From NCBI GenBank assembly GCA_013214575.1, contig JABSSD010000116.1, forward strand, positions 1 through 42,460: 42,460 bases of DNA, in the 5' to 3' direction. The stretch is from Paracoccaceae bacterium (GTDB taxonomy: Bacteria; Pseudomonadota; Alphaproteobacteria; Rhodobacterales; Rhodobacteraceae). Below are positions 1-7,990 of this stretch, piece after piece. Below the pieces are notes generated by a model. The model saw only the letters and a list, made by a program, of their open reading frames with translations, did not search any database and was not told the DNA's origin. Made by a program: the position numbers and the translations under genes. Position 1 is the stretch's first letter; every line of letters begins with the position of its first letter.

Positions 1-841
1 CCCCCCCCCCCTGCGAGAACCCCTCAAGGAACTGCGCCTGGGCCGGCGAGCCCAGCACGGCCCGCGCCACGCTGCCTGCAAAGAACAGACCCTGGCCGGG
101 CATATAGGTCGGCACCAGATTACACGAGAGCAGCCCCAGCATTTCGGCCCAGGTCTCAACCGTGCGGCCGGCAGCGCTGTCTGGATCGGCCAGATAGTCT
201 TCCATCAGCTGGGCCCCGCCCGCAATCGCGACGCCGCTCATTGCCTGATGAAAGCGCACCAGCCCATGCCCCGAGAACAGGTCTTCGTTGCTGTTGAATC
301 CCGTTGGGTCGCCACCCAGTGCGGCCTGCAATCTTTTGTAGACCGAGACCGGCAGATCCGCATGACCCATTTCCGCCCCGGCGGTATGTGTCCCGGCCAC
401 CAGCGACACGTTGAACCCGGTGCCAAGGCCCACCACCAGCGACTGATCGCCCAGCTGCACCCCCGCCCGCAGCGACGACAGCTGACCGGGGCTTAACACC
501 GGCAGCGCATAGCCCAAGGCCGCCAGATCATTGATCAGATCCATCCGCGCGCCGTCCGGCAATTGCAGCCGCGCCGCCAGGCTGCTGGCATCCCCTTGCC
601 AGGCCCGGTTGGTCAAACGATATTGATCCCCGGAAACAGGTCCGGCAACCGCGATACAGGCGCCCTGAAACGTCGGCAGGTCGGGCTGGGCGCGATAGGC
701 GGTCAGCACATCCTCAAGGCTGGTAAAGCTGTCGTTGTCAAAGCTGCGCAACCCGGTGACGCCGATTTCTGCTCCAGCCAATGCCAGCCGAGTATTGCTG
801 CCGCCAACATCGCCGACCAGTACCGTGACATCCGTGTTCAT
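1..841 (-). CDS. glk: Glucokinase, 3' end beyond the window
   Basis: Phosphorylates glucose with ATP to glucose-6-phosphate in the cytoplasm. About 280 residues are visible; the C-terminal part lies left of the window, so this is an edge-truncated gene rather than a broken one. The N-terminus has the phosphate-binding segment VGDVGGSNTRLAL; further on come LINDLAALGYALP, which carries the catalytic Asp of the NDxxA motif, then LGTGFNVSLV, and AEMGHADLP in place of the usual EGGH segment. These match the Glk family (PF02685) rather than the ROK kinases, but the last two motifs diverge from the E. coli type (GTGLG, EGGH), so specificity for glucose is likely rather than certain. The ATG at 841 has GAGGG about 9 bases upstream. 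The first 11 bases of the window are a C run that lies in the coding frame and could be a sequencing or assembly artefact. Confidence 0.85.
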   Translation of the reverse strand, partial: MNTDVTVLVGDVGGSNTRLALAGAEIGVTGLRSFDNDSFTSLEDVLTAYRAQPDLPTFQGACIAVAGPVSGDQYRLTNRAWQGDASSLAARLQLPDGARMDLINDLAALGYALPVLSPGQLSSLRAGVQLGDQSLVVGLGTGFNVSLVAGTHTAGAEMGHADLPVSVYKRLQAALGGDPTGFNSNEDLFSGHGLVRFHQAMSGVAIAGGAQLMEDYLADPDSAAGRTVETWAEMLGLLSCNLVPTYMPGQGLFFAGSVARAVLGSPAQAQFLEGFSQGGG

Positions 842-865
842 TCAGCTGAGCCCTCATTCATTCTG

Positions 866-877
866 TTTGCGCGCAAA
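866..877. promoter_or_regulatory. Palindromic operator candidate upstream of glk
   Basis: TTTGCGCGCAAA is a perfect 12-bp palindrome 25 bp upstream of the glucokinase start. Its half TTTGCGC recurs at 924-930. On the minus strand a weak promoter (TTGAGT, 17 bases, TTTTAC) lies just upstream of the palindrome, so a bound protein could block transcription. The regulator is unknown. The rest of 842-1126 shows no gene. Confidence 0.35.
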
Positions 878-1126
878 TGGTGCTGTAAAACGGTCCCAAT
901 TGCAAATACTCAAGGGATTAATGTTTGCGCTCACAGGGCCATTGCCCAATTTGGCGTCACTAGTCAACAACCCCCGGCCACGGCGATGACCCAGATCAGC
1001 ACAGCAACCGCGCGCCGTCCGGACAGCCAAAGGGGTTGACTGCCGAGGGGACAATGGCCGAAGACCACCCTATCGACAGCACGTCAAACACCGCGCCATG
1101 CGCGCAAGCCGCAAAGCAAGGACCGG

Positions 1127-1828
1127 ATGAGCAACAGCAGGACGACACAGACAGAGCACCGGCTGACAGCTGACCGGCTGGCCCTGATCCGCCCCTTGTT
1201 GCAACCGGATGTGGCAGTGGCGGTGACCGACCCGCAGGCCAGGCAGCCGACGCCTTTTGCAGCCGAGCTGGCCTGCCTGTCCGCCAATGCGGTGGACAAG
1301 CGACAGCGCGAGTTTGCCGCTGGCCGCGCCGCCGCCCATGCCGCAATGGCGGATCTGGGCCACAGGCCACAGGCCATTGTGATCGGTAAAAACCGCGCCC
1401 CCCTCTGGCCCGAGGGGCTGACCGGGTCCATCACCCATAGCCGCAGCTGCGCCATCGCCATTGTCGCCCGCAGCCACGATGTGCTGGCGCTTGGCATCGA
1501 CGTCGAGGAAGACAGACCGCTGGCGGATAAATTACTGTCGGCGATCTGCTCGGATGCTGAGCAGGAGTGGCTCACGGCTCAGGCCAATCCCGGCCAGCTG
1601 GCCAAGCTGATATTTTCAGCAAAAGAGGCCGCTTACAAATGCCAGTACAGCGTAAGCCAGAGCTACTTTGGCTTTGACGGTCTGGAGTTGGAGCTGGATT
1701 TGGCGCAGGGTGGTTTTCAAGCCCGCTTTACCGCCGACCAATTGCCTTTCGTGCGGGGCGACGTGATTAACGGGCGGTTTGCCATTGGTGCCGGGGTGAT
1801 TGTCACCCTGGCTGAACTGCGCCGCTAA
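1127..1828 (+). CDS. 4'-phosphopantetheinyl transferase, EntD/Sfp type
   Basis: Transfers the phosphopantetheine arm of CoA to a serine of carrier-protein domains. At 233 residues it has the usual length of EntD/Sfp enzymes. The family signature is clear: GIDVEED, with the metal-binding acids D125 and E127, and FSAKEAAYKCQY, with K166, E167 and K171; GSITHS near residue 104 matches the N-terminal-domain motif with its conserved His. The ATG has AAGGA just upstream. The following gene starts 12 bp after the stop, so the two probably share a transcript. No polyketide or nonribosomal peptide synthase lies in the window, so its carrier protein must be encoded elsewhere. Family assignment is firm; the substrate is unknown. 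Confidence 0.9.
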   Translation: MSNSRTTQTEHRLTADRLALIRPLLQPDVAVAVTDPQARQPTPFAAELACLSANAVDKRQREFAAGRAAAHAAMADLGHRPQAIVIGKNRAPLWPEGLTGSITHSRSCAIAIVARSHDVLALGIDVEEDRPLADKLLSAICSDAEQEWLTAQANPGQLAKLIFSAKEAAYKCQYSVSQSYFGFDGLELELDLAQGGFQARFTADQLPFVRGDVINGRFAIGAGVIVTLAELRR

Positions 1829-1840
1829 GGAGACACCGGG

Positions 1841-3700
1841 ATGAGTTGGATCACAAGTGTTGGCTCGGTTGTCATGATCGGGCACAGCCTGTTTGGTCTG
1901 CAGCCCCCGCAGATGCTGGACCAGCTGGTGCAGGCCAACAGCGTTACTCCGGTGACGGTCGAGGTGCAGACCCTCAATGATCTACTGCCGCCTGAGCCGG
2001 CGCCGTTGCCGGAGGATCCGCAGATGACGCGGCTCAACAGCCCGGCATCCGTCCAGCCCGCCGCAGCCCCGCTGCTGTCACCGCAACCCGTCGCCATCAA
2101 TCTGGCCGCGATTGCCGACTGGAGCCCGCAGGCGCCGTTTCTGGACCACTTCAAGACCGCCCGCCCCTGGATTGGCCATCTTGCAGGTCAGTGGGGCGGC
2201 GCCGGACATTTGGATATGGCCGCGGCGGGCTATCTCGATCCTGACGGATGGCCCACCGCCATGCCGCCCGAGCTGGGCTCCATTGGCACCCTGATCCTGA
2301 CCGATCTGCCGGTCACCGCCCGCTCGCTGGCGGGTCGTTATCTGCTGCGCTTTGACGGTGATGGCATTGTCGAGGTGTCTGGCCGGGCTCGCAACACGCG
2401 CTACCGGGAGGGCGAGATCTGGTTTGACTATAGCCCCGGCCCCGGCTCCGTTGACATCCGCATCCAGCGCACCGACCGCGCCCATAGCAATGACTATGTG
2501 CGCAATATCACCGTGGTCAAACAACAGCATCTTGAGGCCTATGCCCAGGGCGCCCTGTTCAACCCGCAGTGGCTGCGCCGGTTGCAGGGGTTTTCCGCGC
2601 TGCGGTTGATGGATTGGATGGCAACCAATGGCTCCACTCAGGTCAGCTGGCAGGACCGGCCGCAGATCACCGATTACACCTGGGGCCGCACTGGCGTGCC
2701 CGCCGAGGTGATGCTGGCGCTGGTCTCCCAACTGGGCACCAATCCCTGGTTCACCCTGCCCCATGCCGCTGACAACGGCTATTTCCAGCAGTTTGCCGAA
2801 TTGGTGGCCGCGCAGCTGCAGCCGGGCCAAAAGGTCTATGTGGAATATTCAAACGAGGTCTGGAATGGCCAGTTGCCGCAGGCTCAATGGGCCGGCGATC
2901 AGGCCCTCGCCCGCTGGGGGGACGCCGAGCTGTCGATGCAATTCTACGGCGGTCGCGCCGCCGAGATGGCGCAGATCTGGAGCCAGGTCTTTGGTGATCG
3001 CGCCGCCGATCAGCTGGTGCGGGTCGTGGCCACCCAGACCGGATGGCTGGGGCTGGAACAACAGATCCTGCAGGCACCACTATGGGTCACCGACAACCCC
3101 GAGCGCGCACCGCCCGTCAGCTCTTTTGATGCCTATGCGGTGACCGGCTATTTTGGCGGCCTGCTGGGCTACAAGGAGCAGGCGAATGTGGTGCGGGCCT
3201 GGATCGCCGACAGCACCGAACGGGCGGTTGACGAGGCCCGCCGCAGAGGCCTGAAGGGGGCGGCGCGGCGGGCATTCATCAAAGCCCATCGGTATGACAT
3301 TGCCAGTGCCCAGGCGGCTGTTGAACTGCGCGACGGGCTGATCTCGGGCGATGCCGCCGGTACCGTGACAGACCTGCTGGAACGGGTGTTGCCCTACCAC
3401 GCAGAGATTGCCACCGCGCAGGGGTTGGAGCTGATCATGTATGAAGGCGGCAGCCACGTGGTTGGCATCGGTCCCATGGTCGAGGATGACATCCTGACCG
3501 GTTTCTTCACTCATCTCAATTACAGCCCTGAAATGGGCGCCCTCTACGCCGAGCTTTTGGCCGGGTGGCAGGCTCTGGGCGGGCAGATGTTCACCGCCTA
3601 TGTGGATGTCGCCACGCCGGCCAAATGGGGTAGCTGGGGGGCATTGCGAAGCCTGGACGACGACAACCCACGGTGGGATGCGCTGGTCGACGCAAAATAA
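1841..3700 (+). CDS. Large protein with clan GH-A-like glycosidase features
   Basis: I do not recognise a named family. The 619-residue product begins MSWITSVGSVVMIGHSLFG, without a classical signal peptide, followed by a Pro/Ala-rich linker (about 48-85) and a beta-rich domain (about 90-230). From about 240 to the end it resembles a TIM barrel: YVEYSNEVWNG has Asn338-Glu339, the pattern of the acid/base residue in clan GH-A, and LIMYEGGSH has Glu535, where the nucleophile would sit. A tryptophan-rich end (FTAYVDVATPAKWGSWGAL) fits the last strand. It has AAGGAGA 8 bases before the ATG and follows the phosphopantetheinyl transferase by 12 bp. Glycosidase activity is an inference from the two glutamates; a non-catalytic carbohydrate-binding protein is the alternative. 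Confidence 0.55.
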   Translation: MSWITSVGSVVMIGHSLFGLQPPQMLDQLVQANSVTPVTVEVQTLNDLLPPEPAPLPEDPQMTRLNSPASVQPAAAPLLSPQPVAINLAAIADWSPQAPFLDHFKTARPWIGHLAGQWGGAGHLDMAAAGYLDPDGWPTAMPPELGSIGTLILTDLPVTARSLAGRYLLRFDGDGIVEVSGRARNTRYREGEIWFDYSPGPGSVDIRIQRTDRAHSNDYVRNITVVKQQHLEAYAQGALFNPQWLRRLQGFSALRLMDWMATNGSTQVSWQDRPQITDYTWGRTGVPAEVMLALVSQLGTNPWFTLPHAADNGYFQQFAELVAAQLQPGQKVYVEYSNEVWNGQLPQAQWAGDQALARWGDAELSMQFYGGRAAEMAQIWSQVFGDRAADQLVRVVATQTGWLGLEQQILQAPLWVTDNPERAPPVSSFDAYAVTGYFGGLLGYKEQANVVRAWIADSTERAVDEARRRGLKGAARRAFIKAHRYDIASAQAAVELRDGLISGDAAGTVTDLLERVLPYHAEIATAQGLELIMYEGGSHVVGIGPMVEDDILTGFFTHLNYSPEMGALYAELLAGWQALGGQMFTAYVDVATPAKWGSWGALRSLDDDNPRWDALVDAK

Positions 3701-3756
3701 CCAAACCGGAAAGCCGCTGCAGGTGGCGTTATACTGCCGGGATCACACTGGCGGGG

Positions 3757-4767
3757 TCATTCTGTGCGAAACTGTCCGGGGCTATGGCCGGTCCAGCGCT
3801 TGAACGCCTCATTAAAGCTGCCCAACCCCGAATAGCCCAGCAGGAAGGCAATTTCCGCCAGCACCAGATTGGTATCGCGCAGATAGCTCTTCGCGAGAGA
3901 TTTGCGCAGGTTTTCCAACAGCCGAAAAAAGCTGGTCCCCTCGGCTGCCAGCTTGCGCGACAGGGTGCGCGGGCTCATCCCCATGCCGCTGGCAACACTT
4001 TCCAAGGTCACGGTTCCGGCCCCCAGCTGTTCGGCGATTGCCCGTTCCACCGCGATCACCAGCCCCGGACTTTGGCGCGCGATTTCCGCCAGCACCTGGT
4101 CGCCATATTTCTGCAACACGCTCAACAATTGCTCGTCGGCCGAGGTCAGCGGAAGATCCAGATCTTTCGGGTCAAATGTAAAGCCGTTGGTGGCGGCGCC
4201 AAACTCCACCTTGCAGCAAAAATAAGCCTCGAATTCATCAATCTGACTGCGCCGATTGTGCTGAAACCGAACCACCCGGGGTGAGATTGGGCCAACGGTA
4301 AACCGGCGCAGCGTATGCAACAGGCTTGCAGTGGAAAACTCGACATATTGGCGGCGTTTCAGACTGGGGGAAATCGCATAGTCCCAACTGATCACCCCGC
4401 CCTGCTGCAGGTGCGACTTATCAACCTCCAGCGCCGGGCTGGCCACCCGTGAATAGCGGGCAAAATTGGCCAGAAAGCCTCCGGCCGTTGGCGCCGCCAA
4501 TCCAACATAGCAAATCAGCCCGGCGCGTCGCATGTCCTGCTCCTTGCCCAGCTGAAAGCCCAGATTTTCGTTCTTGGTCAGCACAGCCGCCCGCTCAAAA
4601 AACTTGACGGTTTCAACCAGCGGATAGGTCGGAGCCTCTTCGGCCAGCAAGCTGGCGTCAAAAGCGGTGCCGTGAAAAATATCCTCCACGGCATAGCCAC
4701 GCTGTATCAGTTGATTGGCCAGCATACTGGCAAAAACTGCAGAGTGCTGTCCGGCGGCGCCTGCCAT
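3757..4767 (-). CDS. AraC-family transcriptional regulator (copy 1)
   Basis: DNA-binding regulator of 336 residues. The N-terminal two thirds resemble the arabinose-binding-like domain (PF12625) of OruR/ArgR-type AraC proteins; the last roughly 100 residues form the double helix-turn-helix, with MGMSPRTLSRKLAAEG in the first unit and AFLLGYSGLGSFNEAFKRW in the second, ending in the typical SPGQFR. The start is supported by AAGGAGA 9 bases upstream. It is a paralogue of the next leftward gene (5166-6176): same length and closely matching sequence throughout. The ligand cannot be read from sequence. TTCACCT is repeated at 4841-4847 and 4874-4880 upstream, about three helical turns apart, which could be autoregulatory half-sites, but this is weak. 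Confidence 0.88.
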   Translation of the reverse strand: MAGAAGQHSAVFASMLANQLIQRGYAVEDIFHGTAFDASLLAEEAPTYPLVETVKFFERAAVLTKNENLGFQLGKEQDMRRAGLICYVGLAAPTAGGFLANFARYSRVASPALEVDKSHLQQGGVISWDYAISPSLKRRQYVEFSTASLLHTLRRFTVGPISPRVVRFQHNRRSQIDEFEAYFCCKVEFGAATNGFTFDPKDLDLPLTSADEQLLSVLQKYGDQVLAEIARQSPGLVIAVERAIAEQLGAGTVTLESVASGMGMSPRTLSRKLAAEGTSFFRLLENLRKSLAKSYLRDTNLVLAEIAFLLGYSGLGSFNEAFKRWTGHSPGQFRTE

Positions 4768-5165
4768 CTTAGATCGTCTCCTTAAAAAATCAGCCGTTCA
4801 GTCGCCTGGTGATTTTCAAATGCATAGCCTGACCTAAGTGTTCACCTGACCCAGGGATTTCAAGGCACTGGCATTCACCTAGCGAGACAAAAGATCAGCA
4901 CTCTGGACAGGGCCTATAAATAAGCTTTCAGGCAGGTCAACATGTTTATCGGCCAGCCGGTCGACAAATCCTGCAGAGGTCAATTTCAGATCTGACGCCT
5001 AGAAGGAGACTCATTTAACGGAAGAAAATCAAGGGTTGATCGGCGCCGCCCTCAATACCCGCAACCGGACGCGGCCTGTCGGGGGCCACTGTCGGGCGAC
5101 TGTCGAGGTCTATTCCCAGCCACGCCCTTGCCCGCCCAGCCTCACTGGCGGCCTCACTGGCGGCC
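4768..5165. other. Intergenic spacer between the AraC paralogues
   Basis: No gene is supported here. It holds the upstream region of AraC copy 1, including two TTCACCT repeats at 4841 and 4874, and near 5140-5170 a short tandem array of CCTCACTGGCGG (two exact units and one variant) that runs into the last codons of AraC copy 2. Confidence 0.5.
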
Positions 5166-6176
5166 TCACTCGGCGCGATACTGTCCGGGGCTGCAACCAG
5201 TCCACCGCTTGAACGCGTCATTAAAACTGCCAAGCCCAGAATAACCAAGCAAAAAGGCGGTCTCGGCAAGCGTAAGGTCGCTGTCCCGCAGATAGCTTTT
5301 GGACAGCGATTTACGCAGGTCTTCCAGCACCCGGAAAAAGCTGGTTCCTTCGGCGGCCAGCCTGCGCGACAGTGTACGGGGGCTGATCCCCATCGCGGTG
5401 GCAATATGATCCAGCGTTGCCGTCCCACGGGGCAGCATATCGGCGGTAACGCGCTCGACCTCACAGACCAGCCCCGGCAAGGCGCGGCTTTTTTCCGCCA
5501 GCACCCGATCGGCATAGCTCTGCAAGACCTTCAGCAACTGGTGGTCAGCAGAAATCAATGGCCGCTCCAGATCGCTTGCATCAAATTCAAAACTGTTTCG
5601 CGCAGCCCCAAAAGATATGTCGCAGCCAAAAAAGGCCTCCAGTTTGTCGCTGTTACTGCGCCGGTGGTGCTCAAAACTGACCTTTAGCGGCCGTATCTCA
5701 GAACCGGAAAAATGGCGCAGGGTATTCAGGAAAACCGTGCTGGTGTATTCCACATACTGGCGCCGCGGCACGCTGGGGGAAATGCGGAACTGCCAGCCAA
5801 CCAACCCGTTGCCCTGCTGATGGGAATAGTCCAGCTCCAGCACGTCACTGTAGATCCGCGAATAGCGTGTATAATTGGCCAGAAAGGCCGCCACGTTGGC
5901 CGCCGCCAGCCCGACATAACACACCAGCCCGATGCGGCGACTGTCCTGGCCCTGCGCCAGATGAAACCCAAACAGATCATCCTGGGTCAGCAGGGCGCCC
6001 TGTTCAAAAAAGCTCATCACATCTGATGCCGCGGCAACCGGAGCCTCCTGTTGCAACAAAGAGCCGTCAAACGCCGATCCGCGAAACACAGCCTCCGGGC
6101 CGTAGCCTTGCTCAATCAGACTGCGCGCCACCATTTTGGCAAACACTGCGGTATGCTGCTGGCCGACATCTGCCAT
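5166..6176 (-). CDS. AraC-family transcriptional regulator (copy 2)
   Basis: Second 336-residue AraC regulator with the same layout as the one at 3757-4767: a PF12625-like N-terminal sensor part and a C-terminal double helix-turn-helix (MGISPRTLSRRLAAEG, then AFLLGYSGLGSFNDAFKRW, ending SPGQYR). The frame is open 41 codons further upstream to 6299, but that stretch is a Pro-Thr run from a GTCGGT hexamer repeat followed by basic residues. The ATG at 6176 has GAAAGAGAG upstream and gives exactly the length of the paralogue, so I prefer it. The two genes look like a local duplication that has diverged, mostly in the sensor part, which suggests two related ligands. Targets are unknown; no transport or catabolic gene adjoins them. 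Confidence 0.88.
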   Translation of the reverse strand: MADVGQQHTAVFAKMVARSLIEQGYGPEAVFRGSAFDGSLLQQEAPVAAASDVMSFFEQGALLTQDDLFGFHLAQGQDSRRIGLVCYVGLAAANVAAFLANYTRYSRIYSDVLELDYSHQQGNGLVGWQFRISPSVPRRQYVEYTSTVFLNTLRHFSGSEIRPLKVSFEHHRRSNSDKLEAFFGCDISFGAARNSFEFDASDLERPLISADHQLLKVLQSYADRVLAEKSRALPGLVCEVERVTADMLPRGTATLDHIATAMGISPRTLSRRLAAEGTSFFRVLEDLRKSLSKSYLRDSDLTLAETAFLLGYSGLGSFNDAFKRWTGCSPGQYRAE

Positions 6177-6261
6177 ATTGATACTCTCTTTCCATAAATC
6201 ATCTGTCGCCCCATGCCTGCGCCGCCAGCCATCTCGGCTCCGTTGGTCCTGAACCGGCAAC

Positions 6262-6287
6262 GGTGCCGGTGTCGGTGTCGGTGTCGG
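6262..6287. repeat. GTCGGT hexamer microsatellite
   Basis: About four tandem copies of the hexamer GGTGTC/GTCGGT, one slightly diverged. It sits 85-110 bp upstream of the preferred start of AraC copy 2 and could vary in copy number. Confidence 0.7.
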
Positions 6288-6489
6288 AGAAACAACCAAC
6301 AGGCCGAGGACAGAGCCACGGCGGCGGCAATGGGTTGACGTCGCCGGTCAGGATACCATTTTGGCCCGTTTCCCGCTCCGGCTGGCGCTTTTACTGCCGG
6401 GCAGTGCCTCTTTTCTGAGCCGATCTCGGTCGCGGCCCGCCTCAAAGTCTCCCGCCCGTCGCCAGACATCCAGCGATGTCCGGCTCCCG

Positions 6490-6527
6490 TTGGGCCCGGC
6501 GCCGCGCTTGCGCGGCGCCGGGCCCAA
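6490..6527. repeat. Perfect 18-bp-arm palindrome (terminator-like)
   Basis: Two perfectly complementary 18-bp arms (TTGGGCCCGGCGCCGCGC and its complement) separated only by TT. It lies 82 bp downstream of the leftward methyltransferase and upstream of AraC copy 2, so it could end transcription of the former, but no T run follows in either direction. The surrounding 6288-6608 shows no gene. Confidence 0.75.
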
Positions 6528-6608
6528 GACCGCAAGGGGGATCTGCGACAGCAGATGCACCGCGCGGGCGCGGGAGCCTTTGGCGAGGTGTCGCAACGGT
6601 TTACCTCT

Positions 6609-7727
6609 TTAGCGCAGCGGCGCGGTCTGGAACAAACGGATCTTGATGCCGCCATGCGCCACGGCTGCCCCCGTCGGCAGGAACGGCAGGTCGGTGGCCT
6701 TGGCCAGTCCGGCCTCGCTGGTGACAATGCCCACCCGCCAGCCGGAAAACCGGGCCTTCAGGGTTTTGCCCAGCGCACCATACAGCGCATAGAGCAGCTT
6801 TTTATTGCCGATCCGGCCGCCATAAGGTGGGTTGACGATCACCAATCCCGGAGGGCCCTCTGGCGGCATCAGGTCACTGACCGCCTGATGGGTGAACAGC
6901 GTGCAGCCCTCAACCCCGGCGCGCTCGGCATTGGTGGTGGCGGCCGCGACCACACCGGCATCGCGGTCCGAGCCGTAAAACCGCAGCGCGGTCGCTGCCC
7001 CCTGCCCAACGCCGCGCATCTGCTGCCAGGCCGCACCGTCAAAACTGGCCAGCTGTTCAAAGGCAAAGCTGCGGCTGCGGCCCGGGATCAGCCCCATGGC
7101 GATCTCGGCCGCTTCGATCACAAAGGTGCCAGAGCCACACATGGGATCAACCACCGGCTCATTCCCATCATAGCCACATTGGCGCAGGAATATCGCCGCC
7201 AGGTTTTCGCGCATCGGCGCCTTGCCCACCGAGGGTTTATGGCCGCGTTTGTGCAGCGCCTCGCCCGAGGTATCGACGCTGATGATACAGAGGTTGTCAT
7301 CAATGCGCACCTTGATGCGCACCTCGGCCTCGGCCGAGATTGGTGCGCCCAGTTCTTCGGTGATGGCCTTCTCAAACCGCTGGACAGCGGCGCCTGCGTG
7401 ATAGATTTTGGACTTCTTGTTGGTGACCACTTCGACCTTGACCGGCACATCCGGGCGCAGCACATCGCCCCAGGGAAACTTGCGGGCGCGTTTGTCCAGT
7501 TGGGCCAGGTGAAAGGCCCGTATCTCACCGATGCGCGCCAATACCCGCGCCGCGCCGCGCAGCTGCAGATTGGCCCGCCAGACCTCCTCCCAAGTGCCCC
7601 GAATGGTCACACCTCCGGGCAGGATAGAGGGCGATTTAAAGCCCTTTTCGCGGGCTTCATCCCGTAGTGCCAGCTCCGTTCCCGGAGCCGCAACGAGGAA
7701 AATGTCGAATTCTGTCTCTGTCATCAT
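6609..7727 (-). CDS. THUMP-domain class I SAM-dependent rRNA methyltransferase (RlmL-like)
   Basis: Probable N2-guanine methyltransferase of 23S rRNA. The 372 residues hold an N-terminal ferredoxin-like plus THUMP RNA-binding part (about 1-160), then a Rossmann methyltransferase domain with the SAM-binding motif DPMCGSGTF from Asp194 and the catalytic NPPYGG from Asn299, the pattern of N-methyltransferases acting on exocyclic or ring nitrogens. It matches the bacterial YcbY N-half/YpsC group (m2G2445-type). The related archaeal and eukaryotic TrmN/Trm14 proteins act on tRNA, so the exact substrate is inferred from bacterial relatives. Two adjacent ATG codons (7727, 7724) are both possible starts. 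It stands alone; the strong palindrome at 6490-6527 lies downstream. Confidence 0.87.
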   Translation of the reverse strand: MMTETEFDIFLVAAPGTELALRDEAREKGFKSPSILPGGVTIRGTWEEVWRANLQLRGAARVLARIGEIRAFHLAQLDKRARKFPWGDVLRPDVPVKVEVVTNKKSKIYHAGAAVQRFEKAITEELGAPISAEAEVRIKVRIDDNLCIISVDTSGEALHKRGHKPSVGKAPMRENLAAIFLRQCGYDGNEPVVDPMCGSGTFVIEAAEIAMGLIPGRSRSFAFEQLASFDGAAWQQMRGVGQGAATALRFYGSDRDAGVVAAATTNAERAGVEGCTLFTHQAVSDLMPPEGPPGLVIVNPPYGGRIGNKKLLYALYGALGKTLKARFSGWRVGIVTSEAGLAKATDLPFLPTGAAVAHGGIKIRLFQTAPLR

Positions 7728-7839
7728 GGCCGCTACATAGACCTAAAGCCGCAGGGCAGCGACCGCTTTTTTGCAAAGCCCTGCCCCGGCGTCATCCCAG
7801 AGACTCCAGCCGCTCACCGCGGCGACCCCTATTCTCACC

Positions 7840-7855
7840 TTCGCAAACTTGCGAA
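7840..7855. promoter_or_regulatory. Palindrome upstream of the glycerol transporter operon
   Basis: TTCGCAA-AC-TTGCGAA, two perfect 7-bp arms, 135 bp before glpV. Further down, the complement of 7902-7922 reads TTTTCGTTTTTG, resembling the TTTCG-type repeats bound by DeoR-family regulators such as GlpR, and TTGACA at 7902-7907 could be a -35 box. Which element is the real operator is not decided by the sequence. No gene is seen in 7728-7990. Confidence 0.4.
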
Positions 7856-7990
7856 ATTTAACAATTAAAAACAATGGCGTATCAGATACTAAAGAATTAG
7901 TTTGACAAAAACGAAAATCAAAGGAAATCTAAGAGACAGTCAGGTGCCGCAGAGCACTTCTGACATAATATACCTTAGGGAGGTGACAAG

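Noticed and set aside
6177-6299. Extended N-terminus of the second AraC regulator
   Set aside because: It is encoded by a hexamer repeat, lacks a ribosome site at its start and has no counterpart in the paralogue.
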